Shown: positions 17,539 through 26,176 of the stretch, in pieces
Numbering within the stretch: the first letter of the stretch is position 1
Layout of the letters: every line of letters begins with the position of its first letter
NCBI GenBank assembly: GCA_964612555.1
Contig: CAZTBW010000003.1
Coordinates: 186,001-250,000 of the forward strand
DNA length: 64,000 nt
From: DAOLCO01 sp964612555
GTDB taxonomy: Bacteria; Bdellovibrionota_C; UBA2361; SZUA-149; DAOLCO01
Direction of reading: 5' to 3'
The notes under the pieces: model-generated
What the model saw: only the letters and a program-made list of their open reading frames with translations
Told to the model about the DNA's origin: nothing
Database searches by the model: none
Position numbers and translations under genes: made by a program

Positions 17539-17859
17539 TTACTTTTTCGCCAAAGGAATACTGAAGATCCTCTTTTTCCATCCATCTGGATCACGTCTTG
17601 CATGATAAACTGCAACCACATGAACGGTCATATCTCGAATCACATAAAATAATCCAAATGGGAATCTCTTTATTGGTGCTCTTCGAACTTCTTCAAAGAT
17701 AATTTGATACATTTCTGGATTTTCTTCCAGGATTTTAAATTCAATTTCAGTGGAATTTAGAAATTCATTTCCAAGACCATCTAGCTGTTCCTCATACCAC
17801 TCAAATGCAGCTTTTAGATCAAGCCTTGCATTCGGCTCAACTACAACATTGAAATTCAC
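17539..17859 (-). CDS. RelE/ParE-family toxin
   Basis: A 106-residue protein with the ParE/RelE fold pattern: VEPNARLDLKAAFEWYEEQ, then FRRAPIKRFPF-like EEVRRAPIKRFPFGLFYVI and the terminal VVAVYHARRDPDGW. It would inhibit gyrase (ParE-type) or cleave mRNA at the ribosome (RelE-type); the sequence does not decide. It overlaps the upstream antitoxin gene by 4 bp and probably stabilises the island. Confidence 0.88.
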   Translation of the reverse strand: MNFNVVVEPNARLDLKAAFEWYEEQLDGLGNEFLNSTEIEFKILEENPEMYQIIFEEVRRAPIKRFPFGLFYVIRDMTVHVVAVYHARRDPDGWKKRIFSIPLAKK

Positions 17860-18077
17860 TTACTATCTCTAAGCTCCGAGATAACATCTTTCCAAGGGAT
17901 ACCTTGATTTGGATCTTGATTTAAGGATTCAAGGCGTCTTTTCAGTTCCTCTTTTTGCCATTCCGTAAGGATTTCAGAATCAGGAATTTCAGTTACGCTA
18001 TCCCAAATATCCTGAGCTAATTTAATTCTCTCTGATGAAGGCAAATCCAGAATTTCTGATAGTAGTTTTGAGTTCAT
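17856..18077 (-). CDS. Antitoxin, addiction-module component family
   Basis: A 73-residue acidic protein of the TIGR02574-type addiction component family. The family pattern is visible in LSEILDLPSSERIKLAQDIWDSV, described here as residues 4-26, and in LTEWQKEELKRRLESLNQDP. It neutralises the toxin encoded directly downstream and is likely to repress the operon. It is the outermost gene of the island, 153 bp from attR. Confidence 0.87.
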   Translation of the reverse strand: MNSKLLSEILDLPSSERIKLAQDIWDSVTEIPDSEILTEWQKEELKRRLESLNQDPNQGIPWKDVISELRDSK

Positions 18078-18107
18078 ATACGCATTATATCATCAAGCCT
18101 GATAGTT

Positions 18108-18149
18108 TGTACAAAAAGATATACAAAAAGTTGAACAAAAGATATAATT
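18108..18149 (+). repeat. Arm-site-like repeat near attR
   Basis: TTGTACAAAAAGATATA is followed by TACAAAAAGTTGAACAAAAG and ATATAAT. It is a tandem, overlapping version of the repeat at 3845 and 16091, ending 82 bp inside attR, which mirrors the attL copy 67 bp inside the other end. Confidence 0.5.
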
Positions 18150-18230
18150 AAGTGTAGAGATTATGAAATTTTTATCTCTGGAAAAACTAATAATATTAAT
18201 AACTTATGGACTGATTTGGGTTGGTGTATA

Positions 18231-18247
18231 AACTCCCCCCACCTCCA
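18231..18247 (+). repeat. attR: original ssrA 3' end left by island insertion
   Basis: AACTCCCCCCACCTCCA, identical to ssrA 3762-3778, and not preceded by the rest of ssrA. The base after the acceptor strand, A18247, is also the first base of the adjacent inverted-repeat element. Confidence 0.88.
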
Positions 18248-18347
18248 TTCTACCCTTTTTGCAGAGACAGTCCGTATTAATTGCTAACAAGCATGTTAAA
18301 TGCTCACAGACTTCAGCCCCATTACTCATGTGCAAAAAGGGTAGAAT
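18247..18347 (+). repeat. 101-bp inverted-repeat element (MITE-like), copy 1
   Basis: Perfect 17-bp terminal inverted repeats ATTCTACCCTTTTTGCA (18247-18263) and TGCAAAAAGGGTAGAAT (18331-18347) flank a 67-bp core. A second 101-bp copy lies at 38319-38419 in the opposite window orientation. Each starts on the last base of a tRNA or tmRNA 3' end (CTCCA). It has no coding capacity. The right end touches the stop codon of the GIY-YIG gene. Confidence 0.85.
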
Positions 18348-18592
18348 CACCCCAACAATCTCCTCTTTGCAAATTGCCAGCCACCACCTTCTTTTAAATA
18401 TCGCTCAAAATCCCTGGCTTTCTCAAAAGACGTAAAAGCAAGATATGTCTCCATTATCCACGGGCGATAATTTTTCGTGAATTTGGAATATCCGTCGTTG
18501 TGATCTTTTATTCTCTTTTTTAAATTAATTGTTCGACCTACATATTTTTTCTCAGGTCGGCTCTCACTTCTTATAATATACACATAATACAT
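18347..18592 (-). CDS. GIY-YIG nuclease domain protein
   Basis: An 81-residue single-domain GIY-YIG protein. It starts MYYVYIIRSESRPEKKYVGRT, which covers the YVYI and YVGRT strands and the conserved Arg; the KRIKDHNDG segment and the terminal EKARDFERYLK helix complete the UvrC-like domain. Such small proteins are common and their role is unclear; several are mobile-element nucleases. Its stop codon overlaps the end of the inverted-repeat element. Confidence 0.85.
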   Translation of the reverse strand: MYYVYIIRSESRPEKKYVGRTINLKKRIKDHNDGYSKFTKNYRPWIMETYLAFTSFEKARDFERYLKEGGGWQFAKRRLLG

Positions 18593-18757
18593 CTCACCCT
18601 CACAAATAACATCTCAACAGTTATCGCAAGAATACACTAAAATCTCACCTTCTATGAAAAAATTCAAAAAACTTGTCTCACGCACTATCAAGAAGTACAT
18701 TAACTTCGATCACGTATTAAAAAATTTCAGGACTAACTTCTTATATAGCGAGATAAA

Positions 18758-20002
18758 ATGAATCGGAATCAATTAAATACATTACGAGAACACCAATGTA
18801 AGTATCAAGCTGTCCTTGATGAAAAAATGCAGAGTAGAAATATTCTATATAAAAAACGAGAAAAGTTTGTTAGTAATTTTTCTGCTGACAACTTGTCCAA
18901 CTTAGAATTGGAAGAGTATGTTATTGGGAATCAGAACAAAAACGGTTTTTGTTATCGCTTGACACATGATCTTGAGGAGTTAGGAAAAATTAATATTCGC
19001 CCGATTGCATATGGCATATACGTAGATAAGTCAGGATCTAATGCTGAAAGACGATATCATTACAAAAAAGATCTTGGTACTTCTCCAGAAGAAGCTTTTC
19101 GTCAGACTAAAAACAACATAATAGATCTATTAGAAAAAGGAGAGAAAGAAGACCTGGGAGGAATTTTGATTAATCCTTTGGCCAAAACATTCAAGGGTAA
19201 AATCTTAAGTACCTACTTCCCGGAAACATATCTGAACATTTTCTCAGAGAAACATCTAAAACATTATCTCATTCACCTTAACCTGGACACACATAAGATA
19301 CTAAAAAAAGATGTAGTCTTCATGAGGAAAGAACTGCTTTCTTTCAAAAATTCTGATGAAATATTCAAAGAATGGTCAATTGATATGTTCTCGAACTTCC
19401 TCTACGAAGAACATCCAGGACCGCCCAGAAAAGAAAAAATTAACCAAAAACTAAAAAAGCACGAGAGTCCAGTTTTTCAAGAAATAAAAAATATAGAAGT
19501 GATAAACCTTGAAATACTACCATGCGCAGAAAATTCAAAAGAGAAAAATTCAACTGCCACCTCCTCAAAAACTCCCTACAAACCCGACTATGATTCAGAA
19601 TCAAAAAAACAACGAGCCATGGGAGACAGAGGTGAAAAAATTGTACTGGAATATGAACAAAAAAAATTAATTGAAGTTAATAGAAAAGACCTCTCAAAAA
19701 AAGTATGTCAAATATCAATAGAGGATGACTCTCATGGATATGACATACTCTCCTATTCTTCTGATGGTACAGAAATTCATATAGAAGTAAAAGCAACCAG
19801 TTCCAAACCAGGAGCCTTAACTTGTTATCTAACGGAAAATGAACTTAGAACTGCCAAATGTGATGACAAGTATCATTTGTATATCGTTTTTAACGTTCAA
19901 AGTTCCGACCCACTAATATGGGACGCCGGTAATCCATTTTCCCCTCGAAACGAAAACATATCAATCAAGCCCATAAAATATATAGTAAAAATAAAAACCT
20001 AA
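18758..20002 (+). CDS. DUF3883-type nuclease-like protein, probable restriction/defence factor
   Basis: A 414-residue two-part protein. The N-terminal half has YFPETYLNIFSEKHLKHYL and an SPEEAFRQTKNNIIDLLEKG segment resembling the recognition part of McrB-like proteins. A lysine-rich linker follows. The C-terminal half is DUF3883-like: AMGDRGEKIVLEYEQKK, then GYDILSY...IHIEVKAT, the E-G-D-ExK arrangement of PD-(D/E)xK nucleases, and LTENELRTA. It lies just outside attR and may be a separate defence cassette. Assignment of the N-terminal half is weak. Confidence 0.68.
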   Translation: MNRNQLNTLREHQCKYQAVLDEKMQSRNILYKKREKFVSNFSADNLSNLELEEYVIGNQNKNGFCYRLTHDLEELGKINIRPIAYGIYVDKSGSNAERRYHYKKDLGTSPEEAFRQTKNNIIDLLEKGEKEDLGGILINPLAKTFKGKILSTYFPETYLNIFSEKHLKHYLIHLNLDTHKILKKDVVFMRKELLSFKNSDEIFKEWSIDMFSNFLYEEHPGPPRKEKINQKLKKHESPVFQEIKNIEVINLEILPCAENSKEKNSTATSSKTPYKPDYDSESKKQRAMGDRGEKIVLEYEQKKLIEVNRKDLSKKVCQISIEDDSHGYDILSYSSDGTEIHIEVKATSSKPGALTCYLTENELRTAKCDDKYHLYIVFNVQSSDPLIWDAGNPFSPRNENISIKPIKYIVKIKT

Positions 20003-20474
20003 GTTGAATAACTACCTTCATAAATATCGAATTGCACAAAAAGATATACAAAAAATCAAACAAAATATAAAGATACTATTAATAAAGAGATTAGACAGAA
20101 ACATACTGGCTAGTACTAAACAAACACGTCGTAAACGGTAACTGATCGGCATTCTATCCGATTGCCTAAATTCATTGCAATGATTCTCCATAAAGTTAAT
20201 AAGCAAGTTAATCAAGGAGATAGTACTTATGGGAATTACTCGCAGGAAAGAAGACTGGGTAAAGCTGGTAGAGTTATATGAGAATACCTTTATACCCCTC
20301 CCCCCATTATCGCATTCCACAAAGAAACGACCTGAAAATAATTATCAAAGGTGCTGACATATTAGTGGTTCATAAATTGGGAGCAGATCAAACATAGTGG
20401 AACAGTTGCCAGAAATATACCTTCTAGTATAAAGTTCAAAGGGGCATACGGTACAGGACAGAGTAATTGTAAGG
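20003..20474. other. 472-bp gap with arm-like repeat and a short fragment frame
   Basis: An arm-like sequence, TTGCACAAAAAGATATAC and onwards, lies at 20032-20070. A 42-codon frame at 20229-20357 starts MGITRRKEDWVKLVELYE, which looks like the beginning of a transposase or small DNA-binding protein that then runs into unrelated sequence. The stretch TATACCCCTCCCCCCA near 20292 faintly resembles attR. It reads as scarred, recombined DNA rather than a gene. Confidence 0.45.
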
Positions 20475-21179
20475 ATGGAAAACGACGAAATACTTCGTAA
20501 CGGGATTGTAGATACTTACTGCAAGCCAAGTCACTATCCAATAAGCAACATAGTGCTAGATATAGCCCGCAGTTACGGTGAAACTCCGTTTCAAGCCGTC
20601 GAGGCTCTGGGTATCAGGAATCGGAGTCAGAGTGCCAAGCGAATCAATCGCTGGATTGGTGAGGGTCTGGGAAATGATCGTTTCCTTGAGGAATTCTGTC
20701 AACTCACCAGAACAAACGATTCTATTCTGGAAGCTCTTAAACAAACAGCCGAGTTGCGGGCTATTGAAGCAGAAGCCAGGATTTGGAGAATAGCAAAAGC
20801 CAATATTTCGGGCTTTATGCCTTTTATAGAAATCATTCCTGAACAAGCCTTTCCTAATCAAATCTTTGTCGAAGCTGTCACAAGGGGCAAATTCAAGAGA
20901 GTGCCTTGGGATCAAAGGCAAGGAGAAGAGATTTTAGCAGCCAGAATGCGAGCCGGAAGGATGTGCCGAGCGCATTATCTGGATACTGAAGAGGGAGGTG
21001 TTATTAATTGGGGTAAGGTTGTTGGCTATCGCTTTGTTGAGAGCTGGAATCGGTATATAGAGATGGATACTGATGGGAATATCATTCAGATAGTCGATAG
21101 ACCCTGGCTACCGGCTGTCAGCACTCTATCAGTTAAGGGTAAGTCCGGAGTAGAGAAGTTGATTAAAAAATTTTGTTAA
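20475..21179 (+). CDS. Unknown protein with possible HTH
   Basis: A 234-residue protein. Residues 25-75 (AVEALGIRNRSQSAKRINRW and following) are helical and could hold an HTH. The rest (FIEIIPEQAFPNQIFVEAVTRG, INWGKVVGYRFVESWNRYIEM) looks globular with no recognised motif. It lies 17 bp upstream of the HAD phosphatase gene on the same strand, so the two are probably co-transcribed. Confidence 0.7.
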   Translation: MENDEILRNGIVDTYCKPSHYPISNIVLDIARSYGETPFQAVEALGIRNRSQSAKRINRWIGEGLGNDRFLEEFCQLTRTNDSILEALKQTAELRAIEAEARIWRIAKANISGFMPFIEIIPEQAFPNQIFVEAVTRGKFKRVPWDQRQGEEILAARMRAGRMCRAHYLDTEEGGVINWGKVVGYRFVESWNRYIEMDTDGNIIQIVDRPWLPAVSTLSVKGKSGVEKLIKKFC

Positions 21180-21196
21180 TCCTGGGGGTTTAAATT

Positions 21197-22024
21197 ATGA
21201 CTAAACGCTTAGCAATAGTTTTTGATTTTGATGACACTCTTGCTCATGACAGCACCAGCAGCTTTCTTGAACACATGGGCATTGACGTTCCCTTATTTTG
21301 GGAAAGGAGCAATCAGCTGATTGCAAAAGGATGGGATCCAATTCCAGCGTACCTTCATTTGATGATTGATGTTTCTCGTCACGGTGAAACAAAAAAAAGA
21401 ATAACAAAAGAACATCTTCAAAACTGGGGGACTAAAATTAAATGTCGAGATGGTCTTTCCCAGTTCTTTAATCGAGTTAAAAAGAGCGTCAAAAGCCATG
21501 ATAAGAACGCACATATTGAGTTTTTTATAATTTCAAGCGGGATTGGTGAAATCATTCGTAACTTCAAATATCGCAAACAGTTTAAGGATATTTGGGCTAG
21601 TGATTTTGCTTACAACAAAACGGGTGAAATCGCCGGCGTAAAAAATGTAGTAAGTTTTACCGATAAAACTCGTTTCCTCTTTCAAATTCAAAAAGGTATT
21701 TTCGGCTCCAAAGCAATGAAAAACCCCTTTGAAGTAAACAAGAAAATTGACGACCGTGATATTTACATTCCCTTTGATCGCATGATCTTCGTAGGTGATG
21801 GCTTCACCGATGTTCCCTGCTTCTCCCTGGTTCAAAAGCTTAAGGGCGTACCAATTGGTGTCTATGATCGGGAAGCTAAAAAAAGATGGGGGCGTGCCTG
21901 GGGTCTTCTGACACAACAGCGAGTTTCTCAATTAGTCGCCGCTGACTTCAAAAAAGGCTCTGGTCTTGATGATGCGATTGAGCTTGCACTTCAAAACATT
22001 CTTAGAACTCCTGAGTTTAGTTAA
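21197..22024 (+). CDS. HAD-superfamily phosphatase
   Basis: A 275-residue haloacid dehalogenase-fold enzyme. Motif I is FDFDDTLAHDST (residues about 9-20), motif II the Ser in FFIISSGIG, and motif IV GDGFTDVPCF with a preceding Lys region. It acts on a phosphorylated substrate through an aspartyl-phosphate; the substrate is unknown. The spacing between motif I and II suggests a helical C1 cap, as in phosphoserine phosphatase relatives. GGGGG lies about 9 bases before the ATG. Confidence 0.85.
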   Translation: MTKRLAIVFDFDDTLAHDSTSSFLEHMGIDVPLFWERSNQLIAKGWDPIPAYLHLMIDVSRHGETKKRITKEHLQNWGTKIKCRDGLSQFFNRVKKSVKSHDKNAHIEFFIISSGIGEIIRNFKYRKQFKDIWASDFAYNKTGEIAGVKNVVSFTDKTRFLFQIQKGIFGSKAMKNPFEVNKKIDDRDIYIPFDRMIFVGDGFTDVPCFSLVQKLKGVPIGVYDREAKKRWGRAWGLLTQQRVSQLVAADFKKGSGLDDAIELALQNILRTPEFS

Positions 22025-22062
22025 GTTTAACCCTCACTCCTCCATCTTAAATAAATTATGAG

Positions 22063-22605
22063 TCACTCTAGCAGATCTATCCGTCGTCCACTCCCAGAGT
22101 CTTCCAAAACAGCCTGATTAAGTTTCCACTGACCAAGAGATTTGCTTGCCTTGAGATAAACAGTACCATTCCCTTTAGAACCCTCTGCGCTGAAAGAAAT
22201 ACTTGCTTCTCCATCTGGTCCCGACACACGAATACTACCAGCAGGAATTCCTGTAGAAACAGGTTCACCAAGAACTTCAATAGCTTCTTGCTTGGAGTTG
22301 ATTATCTTTACTGTCATTTCATAGGCTTCGGAATTTTTGAGCGAATAAAAAATAGTAAAAACTAGACCACACACAAATAGAATCACAAACAGGACGGATA
22401 AGACTAAACCCCAAAGTGCCCATTTACGCTGAACATCCTTGAATTCTTCCACGCTCACCCAACGCTTGTTACTCCATGCCCATTCACTTCCCTTTGCCCC
22501 AAGCACAAAAAGCATAATAACATTCACAATAGGCACAAACACCAAAAAAGCAATGTAAGTTTTATTTCCAATACCCCATATCCAGTTGAGTAAAAAAGTC
22601 CCCAT
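22063..22605 (-). CDS. Membrane protein with C-terminal Coa1-like domain
   Basis: A 180-residue protein. Two hydrophobic helices (about residues 18-36 and 66-90) are followed by a domain matching the bacterial cytochrome oxidase assembly factor Coa1 family: SEAYEMTVKIINSKQEAIEVLG, IRVSGPDGEASISF, VYLKASKSLGQWKL. In bacteria these proteins are mostly uncharacterised; a role in oxidase assembly is only a family name. It is convergent with the HAD gene. Confidence 0.75.
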   Translation of the reverse strand: MGTFLLNWIWGIGNKTYIAFLVFVPIVNVIMLFVLGAKGSEWAWSNKRWVSVEEFKDVQRKWALWGLVLSVLFVILFVCGLVFTIFYSLKNSEAYEMTVKIINSKQEAIEVLGEPVSTGIPAGSIRVSGPDGEASISFSAEGSKGNGTVYLKASKSLGQWKLNQAVLEDSGSGRRIDLLE

Positions 22606-22853
22606 GATGCTAACAAAATCCCGTCAACTGCTGCTGCCATACCACCAACAGCAAGAGTTCTTGTTCTACTCATACTCATCTTGGAACCTTTCTTAAAAAA
22701 CAAAAAAACCCGTAATTATACTAATAACAGTGTAGTTTTATGTCAAATATGCTTACTCTGCTTATCCCAAACTACGTTCAGTGTATTTACAAGAAAACAA
22801 GATATTGAAATAACTTATATAGAAAATCAGCAGGTGTCGGCGGGTATCCGGAT

Positions 22854-24824
22854 ATGAGTAAGCAGAAAAACAGTAATGGTCATTGCCATAACAGATGTAT
22901 GGGACATTCCCCTGGCAGAGATTTAAGCAGACCATTTTTGATTCGTAACCATCAACTGTTTTTAAGTTTAGGAAGTGGTCTGTTTCTTCTGATCGGATTT
23001 ATTGCTGACAAATTTTTCTATGCTCCGTTTCATACGGTACTTCCACTTTTTCTACTCGCTTATACACTCGGGGCTTTTGATTTACTCCGACATGCAGTAC
23101 AGGAAATCAGACGAAACAACTTCAGCTTTAACATTGATTTATTAATGCTCCTTGCAGCGATTGGTGCTGCCACCCTCGGAGAGTGGGCAGAGGGAGCCCT
23201 ACTCCTTTTCCTGTTCTCTCTGGCTCATGCGCTGGAACACTACGCCCTTGATAAAGCAAGAAATGCGATAAAAGCACTTGGAAAAATGGTACCACAAAAA
23301 GCCAGAGTACGACGAAGTGGCAGAGATGAAGAAATCTCTATTGAAGAAATTGCAATAGGCGATATTGTAGTGGTACTTCCTGCTGAACGCATACCAGTTG
23401 ATGGGGTAGTACATTCAGGCGTCTCTTCTGTAGATCAATCACCAATTACTGGTGAATCCCTGCCACTTGAAAAGAAAGCCGGAGATCTGGTATTTGCGGG
23501 CACAATCAACGGTGATGGCGTTTTGGAAATAATTACTTCCAGGGTTAGTGGAGACACCACACTTGATCGAATTATAAAACTTGTCGAAGAAGCTCAAACT
23601 CATAAAGCACCTACAGAAATTTTCACAGAAAAATTTGAACGTATTTTTGTTCCGGCAGTTTTGATCATAGTAGCTTCAGTCATTATTATTCCTCCTCTGG
23701 CTGGTATCTTGAGTTTTAACCAGAGCTTCTATCGGGCAATGGCACTTCTTGTAGGTGCCTCTCCCTGCGCCCTGGCTCTTGGAACACCTTCTGCTGTCCT
23801 TGCAGGAATTGCACAAGCAGCTCGAAACGGTGTTCTTATAAAAGGAGGAGCTCACCTGGAAAACCTTGGAACCTTAGGGGCTTTTGCATTCGATAAAACC
23901 GGTACCCTCACCATTGGGAAACCGACTATCACTGAAGTTATAACATTAAATGATATTCATACACATGAAGTACTACGTATCGCAGCTGCGGTTGAGAATC
24001 GTTCACAACATCCCCTTGCCCGGGCAGTCGTAAGAAAAGCTGAAGAGATGAATATTAGTCTACCAGACACAGGAGAGGTGCAAAACCTTACGGCAAGAGG
24101 GATACGATCTACTGTTGAAGATAAAATCGTTGAACTGGGAAGTCTCCGTTTATGGGAGTCAGAAAAAATATCTATCCCTGAAGATGTAAAACAAGCGGTT
24201 CTGAATCTTCAAGAGAAAGGTAATAGCGTCATTATTGTTAAACATGGAGAAAAGTGGCTGGGAGTTATCGGGGTAAAAGATACTCCACGAGAATCTGCAA
24301 GGAATACATTGCAGGAGCTTCGCACACTCGGGATACAGTCACTTATAATGCTTACGGGAGATAATCAGGGAATCGGAAATGCGGTAGGAAAAGAAGTGGG
24401 AATTGACGAGGTTAAAGCCAACCTGCTGCCCGAAGATAAAGTAACATATATAAAAACCCTTCTACAGACTCATACACAGGTGGCTATGGTTGGAGATGGT
24501 GTCAATGACGCTCCGGCACTTGCTCATGCAACAGTTGGAATATCCATGGGTGGAGCGGGTACCGCCGCCGCCCTGGAAACAGCAGATATTGCACTCATGG
24601 GAGATGACCTTTCCAAACTTCCTTTTGCGGTTGGACTTTCAAGAGCAGCTAAAAGAACTATCCGGCAAAATCTTTACATCTCCCTTTCCATAATAGGATT
24701 ACTCACCTTCAGCACCCTCACAGGGCAATTCGGAATTGGAATTGCCGTAATCATTCATGAAGGAAGTACGATGGTGGTAGTTCTTAACTCTTTACGATTA
24801 TTATTATTCAAATACCAACAATAA
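22854..24824 (+). CDS. P1B-4-type heavy-metal-transporting ATPase
   Basis: A 656-residue metal-efflux P-type ATPase. It has the TGES phosphatase loop (SPITGES), the DKTGTLT phosphorylation site, the GDGVNDAPAL hinge, the membrane motif SPCALA instead of CPC, and HEGST in the last membrane region. The SPC plus HEGST pair is the P1B-4 signature (Co/Zn/Fe/Cd exporters of the CoaT/PfeT/CtpD type). The N-terminus has a short His/Cys cluster (HCHNRCMGH) instead of a full HMA domain. No regulator gene is adjacent. No strong SD is seen before the ATG. Confidence 0.9.
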   Translation: MSKQKNSNGHCHNRCMGHSPGRDLSRPFLIRNHQLFLSLGSGLFLLIGFIADKFFYAPFHTVLPLFLLAYTLGAFDLLRHAVQEIRRNNFSFNIDLLMLLAAIGAATLGEWAEGALLLFLFSLAHALEHYALDKARNAIKALGKMVPQKARVRRSGRDEEISIEEIAIGDIVVVLPAERIPVDGVVHSGVSSVDQSPITGESLPLEKKAGDLVFAGTINGDGVLEIITSRVSGDTTLDRIIKLVEEAQTHKAPTEIFTEKFERIFVPAVLIIVASVIIIPPLAGILSFNQSFYRAMALLVGASPCALALGTPSAVLAGIAQAARNGVLIKGGAHLENLGTLGAFAFDKTGTLTIGKPTITEVITLNDIHTHEVLRIAAAVENRSQHPLARAVVRKAEEMNISLPDTGEVQNLTARGIRSTVEDKIVELGSLRLWESEKISIPEDVKQAVLNLQEKGNSVIIVKHGEKWLGVIGVKDTPRESARNTLQELRTLGIQSLIMLTGDNQGIGNAVGKEVGIDEVKANLLPEDKVTYIKTLLQTHTQVAMVGDGVNDAPALAHATVGISMGGAGTAAALETADIALMGDDLSKLPFAVGLSRAAKRTIRQNLYISLSIIGLLTFSTLTGQFGIGIAVIIHEGSTMVVVLNSLRLLLFKYQQ

Positions 24825-24841
24825 GAAGGAAGTGAATATCT

Positions 24842-26176
24842 TCAGTTGCATTCCGATTGTGCCTTATCAGGAATTTTATTTTTTCTTTTCAAAGACATAT
24901 AGAAATCCATACATGCGGAAAAAAAACCTGCAACAACCGGGAATATCAATGCTGAGGAAGTAAGCAACAAGTATCTTGGATAGACTATTTCAACAGAAGC
25001 ACATAGTCCAACATGAGCAAGGTGTAACATAAAAAATATAAAGGCTACGTTACTAAATTTTCTCTGAGATCTCACCCTAATAACACCGGTTAAAACAACT
25101 CCCATCGCTATCAGCAACAAAAAAGAATTCTCAAGAATACGACAAAATCCTTTATATACGTAGTAGGCATAGGAAACCGGTTCCTGCAGAATGACTCGTC
25201 CGCTGTAGGTGAGAAGCAGCTTATTTATCAGTACATAATCCTCCATAGGAGGAGGAGCGTTTATCAGATTTTCATGAAAATATCTATCTATAGGAATTAA
25301 TCCTGTATAAAACTCATGAAGAGGAAGACGTTCACCTACTGGTGGGAATTTTTTATTCGCGTTAACCGATAATATAAAATTCTTCAGGAGTTCTGAATCT
25401 TCCGCTCTGATCTCGGCTTCACCAAGCATGGAAGTAACACCAAACATATTATATCCCAAAAAAGGGGTAATAGAAAAATCATACAGTCTGTACCAGTTAA
25501 ATATCATCCATATTAAAACAAGAAAAAAAGCCAGCATCGAAGCAAGAAGAAATAAAATATTCGATCGCTTGTTCGAAAAGATAACCATAATAAACGGAAT
25601 ACCAGCAACCATACACAAAGCAGGTCTGATCAGAGATATCAGGGCAGCCACAAAACATAAGTATAAAAGAGTTTTCAACTGACTCTTGTCATAATAAGAT
25701 ATCAGCAATACACCAAACAGCAGCAGCATATTCAGAACGAACCACTCCGTCATGATAATGGGATAAAATATTATCCCGTGAGAAAGACTTGATATGACCG
25801 CTAGCCCAATAATTGGAGCTGATAAAACAGACTTCAAAATACAAAAAGCGGATAATATAACCAGAAAAGATACCACACGATGAACGGACAAAATTGTATC
25901 CAGTGAAGGCGAGAAGAGTTTTGAAAAGGCAATAAGCAAAGGATAACCCGGGGTTCGAAGCGTTAACGCCTGAGAAATATTTTCGGGACCACGAAGTGTA
26001 AAGAAAGTTCCACTTAATATTGCCTCTGCGTACTCAATATAGCCTTCAGAATCAACAACCGTATGAGGCTCCGGATACCTGAGAAGCATCACATGCATGG
26101 TCAGCAAAGTGAAAACCAGAGAAGCCGCAAAAATAAACTTACTTTCAAGGTTCATAGGAATCAAGTGTCCGCACAT
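24842..26176 (-). CDS. GT39/ArnT-like membrane glycosyltransferase
   Basis: A 444-residue polytopic protein with about ten hydrophobic segments. The DSEGYIEYAEAILSG loop near residue 42 is the acidic periplasmic loop found in C-type (lipid-linked sugar) glycosyltransferases of the PMT/ArnT family. It overlaps the methyltransferase gene by 16 bp and is third in a GT2-methyltransferase-GT39 operon. It probably transfers a sugar from a polyprenyl carrier, made by the GT2 gene upstream, to an envelope acceptor. Confidence 0.72.
   Translation of the reverse strand: MCGHLIPMNLESKFIFAASLVFTLLTMHVMLLRYPEPHTVVDSEGYIEYAEAILSGTFFTLRGPENISQALTLRTPGYPLLIAFSKLFSPSLDTILSVHRVVSFLVILSAFCILKSVLSAPIIGLAVISSLSHGIIFYPIIMTEWFVLNMLLLFGVLLISYYDKSQLKTLLYLCFVAALISLIRPALCMVAGIPFIMVIFSNKRSNILFLLASMLAFFLVLIWMIFNWYRLYDFSITPFLGYNMFGVTSMLGEAEIRAEDSELLKNFILSVNANKKFPPVGERLPLHEFYTGLIPIDRYFHENLINAPPPMEDYVLINKLLLTYSGRVILQEPVSYAYYVYKGFCRILENSFLLLIAMGVVLTGVIRVRSQRKFSNVAFIFFMLHLAHVGLCASVEIVYPRYLLLTSSALIFPVVAGFFSACMDFYMSLKRKNKIPDKAQSECN

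Larger units (their letters stand above)
3779..18247. mobile_element. 14.5 kb integrative island in ssrA carrying defence genes
   Basis: The element is bounded by the 17-bp ssrA 3'-end direct repeat, with a tyrosine integrase gene directly inside the left end. It carries an AlpA-like excisionase, a helicase-primase replication protein, three HTH regulators, a GmrSD-like nuclease, CBASS, an ImmA-like peptidase, an alpha-solenoid protein and a toxin-antitoxin pair. No capsid, portal, terminase or conjugation gene is visible. The int-alpA-replication order recalls P4-like satellites, but nothing here shows helper dependence. The interior is visibly A+T-richer than the late prophage region. Confidence 0.88.

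Noticed and set aside
18247..18347. Long hairpin as an ordinary Rho-independent terminator of ssrA
   Set aside because: The 67-base core between the arms and exact second copy at another locus are unlike a terminator, though a transcript from it could fold; kept as a mobile-type repeat with the alternative noted.
20292..20310. Third att-like site (TATACCCCTCCCCCCA)
   Set aside because: Only about nine consecutive bases match the ssrA end and the spacing to the arm-like repeat differs from attR; too weak to call.
22606..22690. Short minus-strand frame beginning MSMSRTRTLAVGGMAAAV upstream of the Coa1-like gene
   Set aside because: Overlaps the next gene in another frame and stops after about 50 codons; could be a degraded start but has no support.
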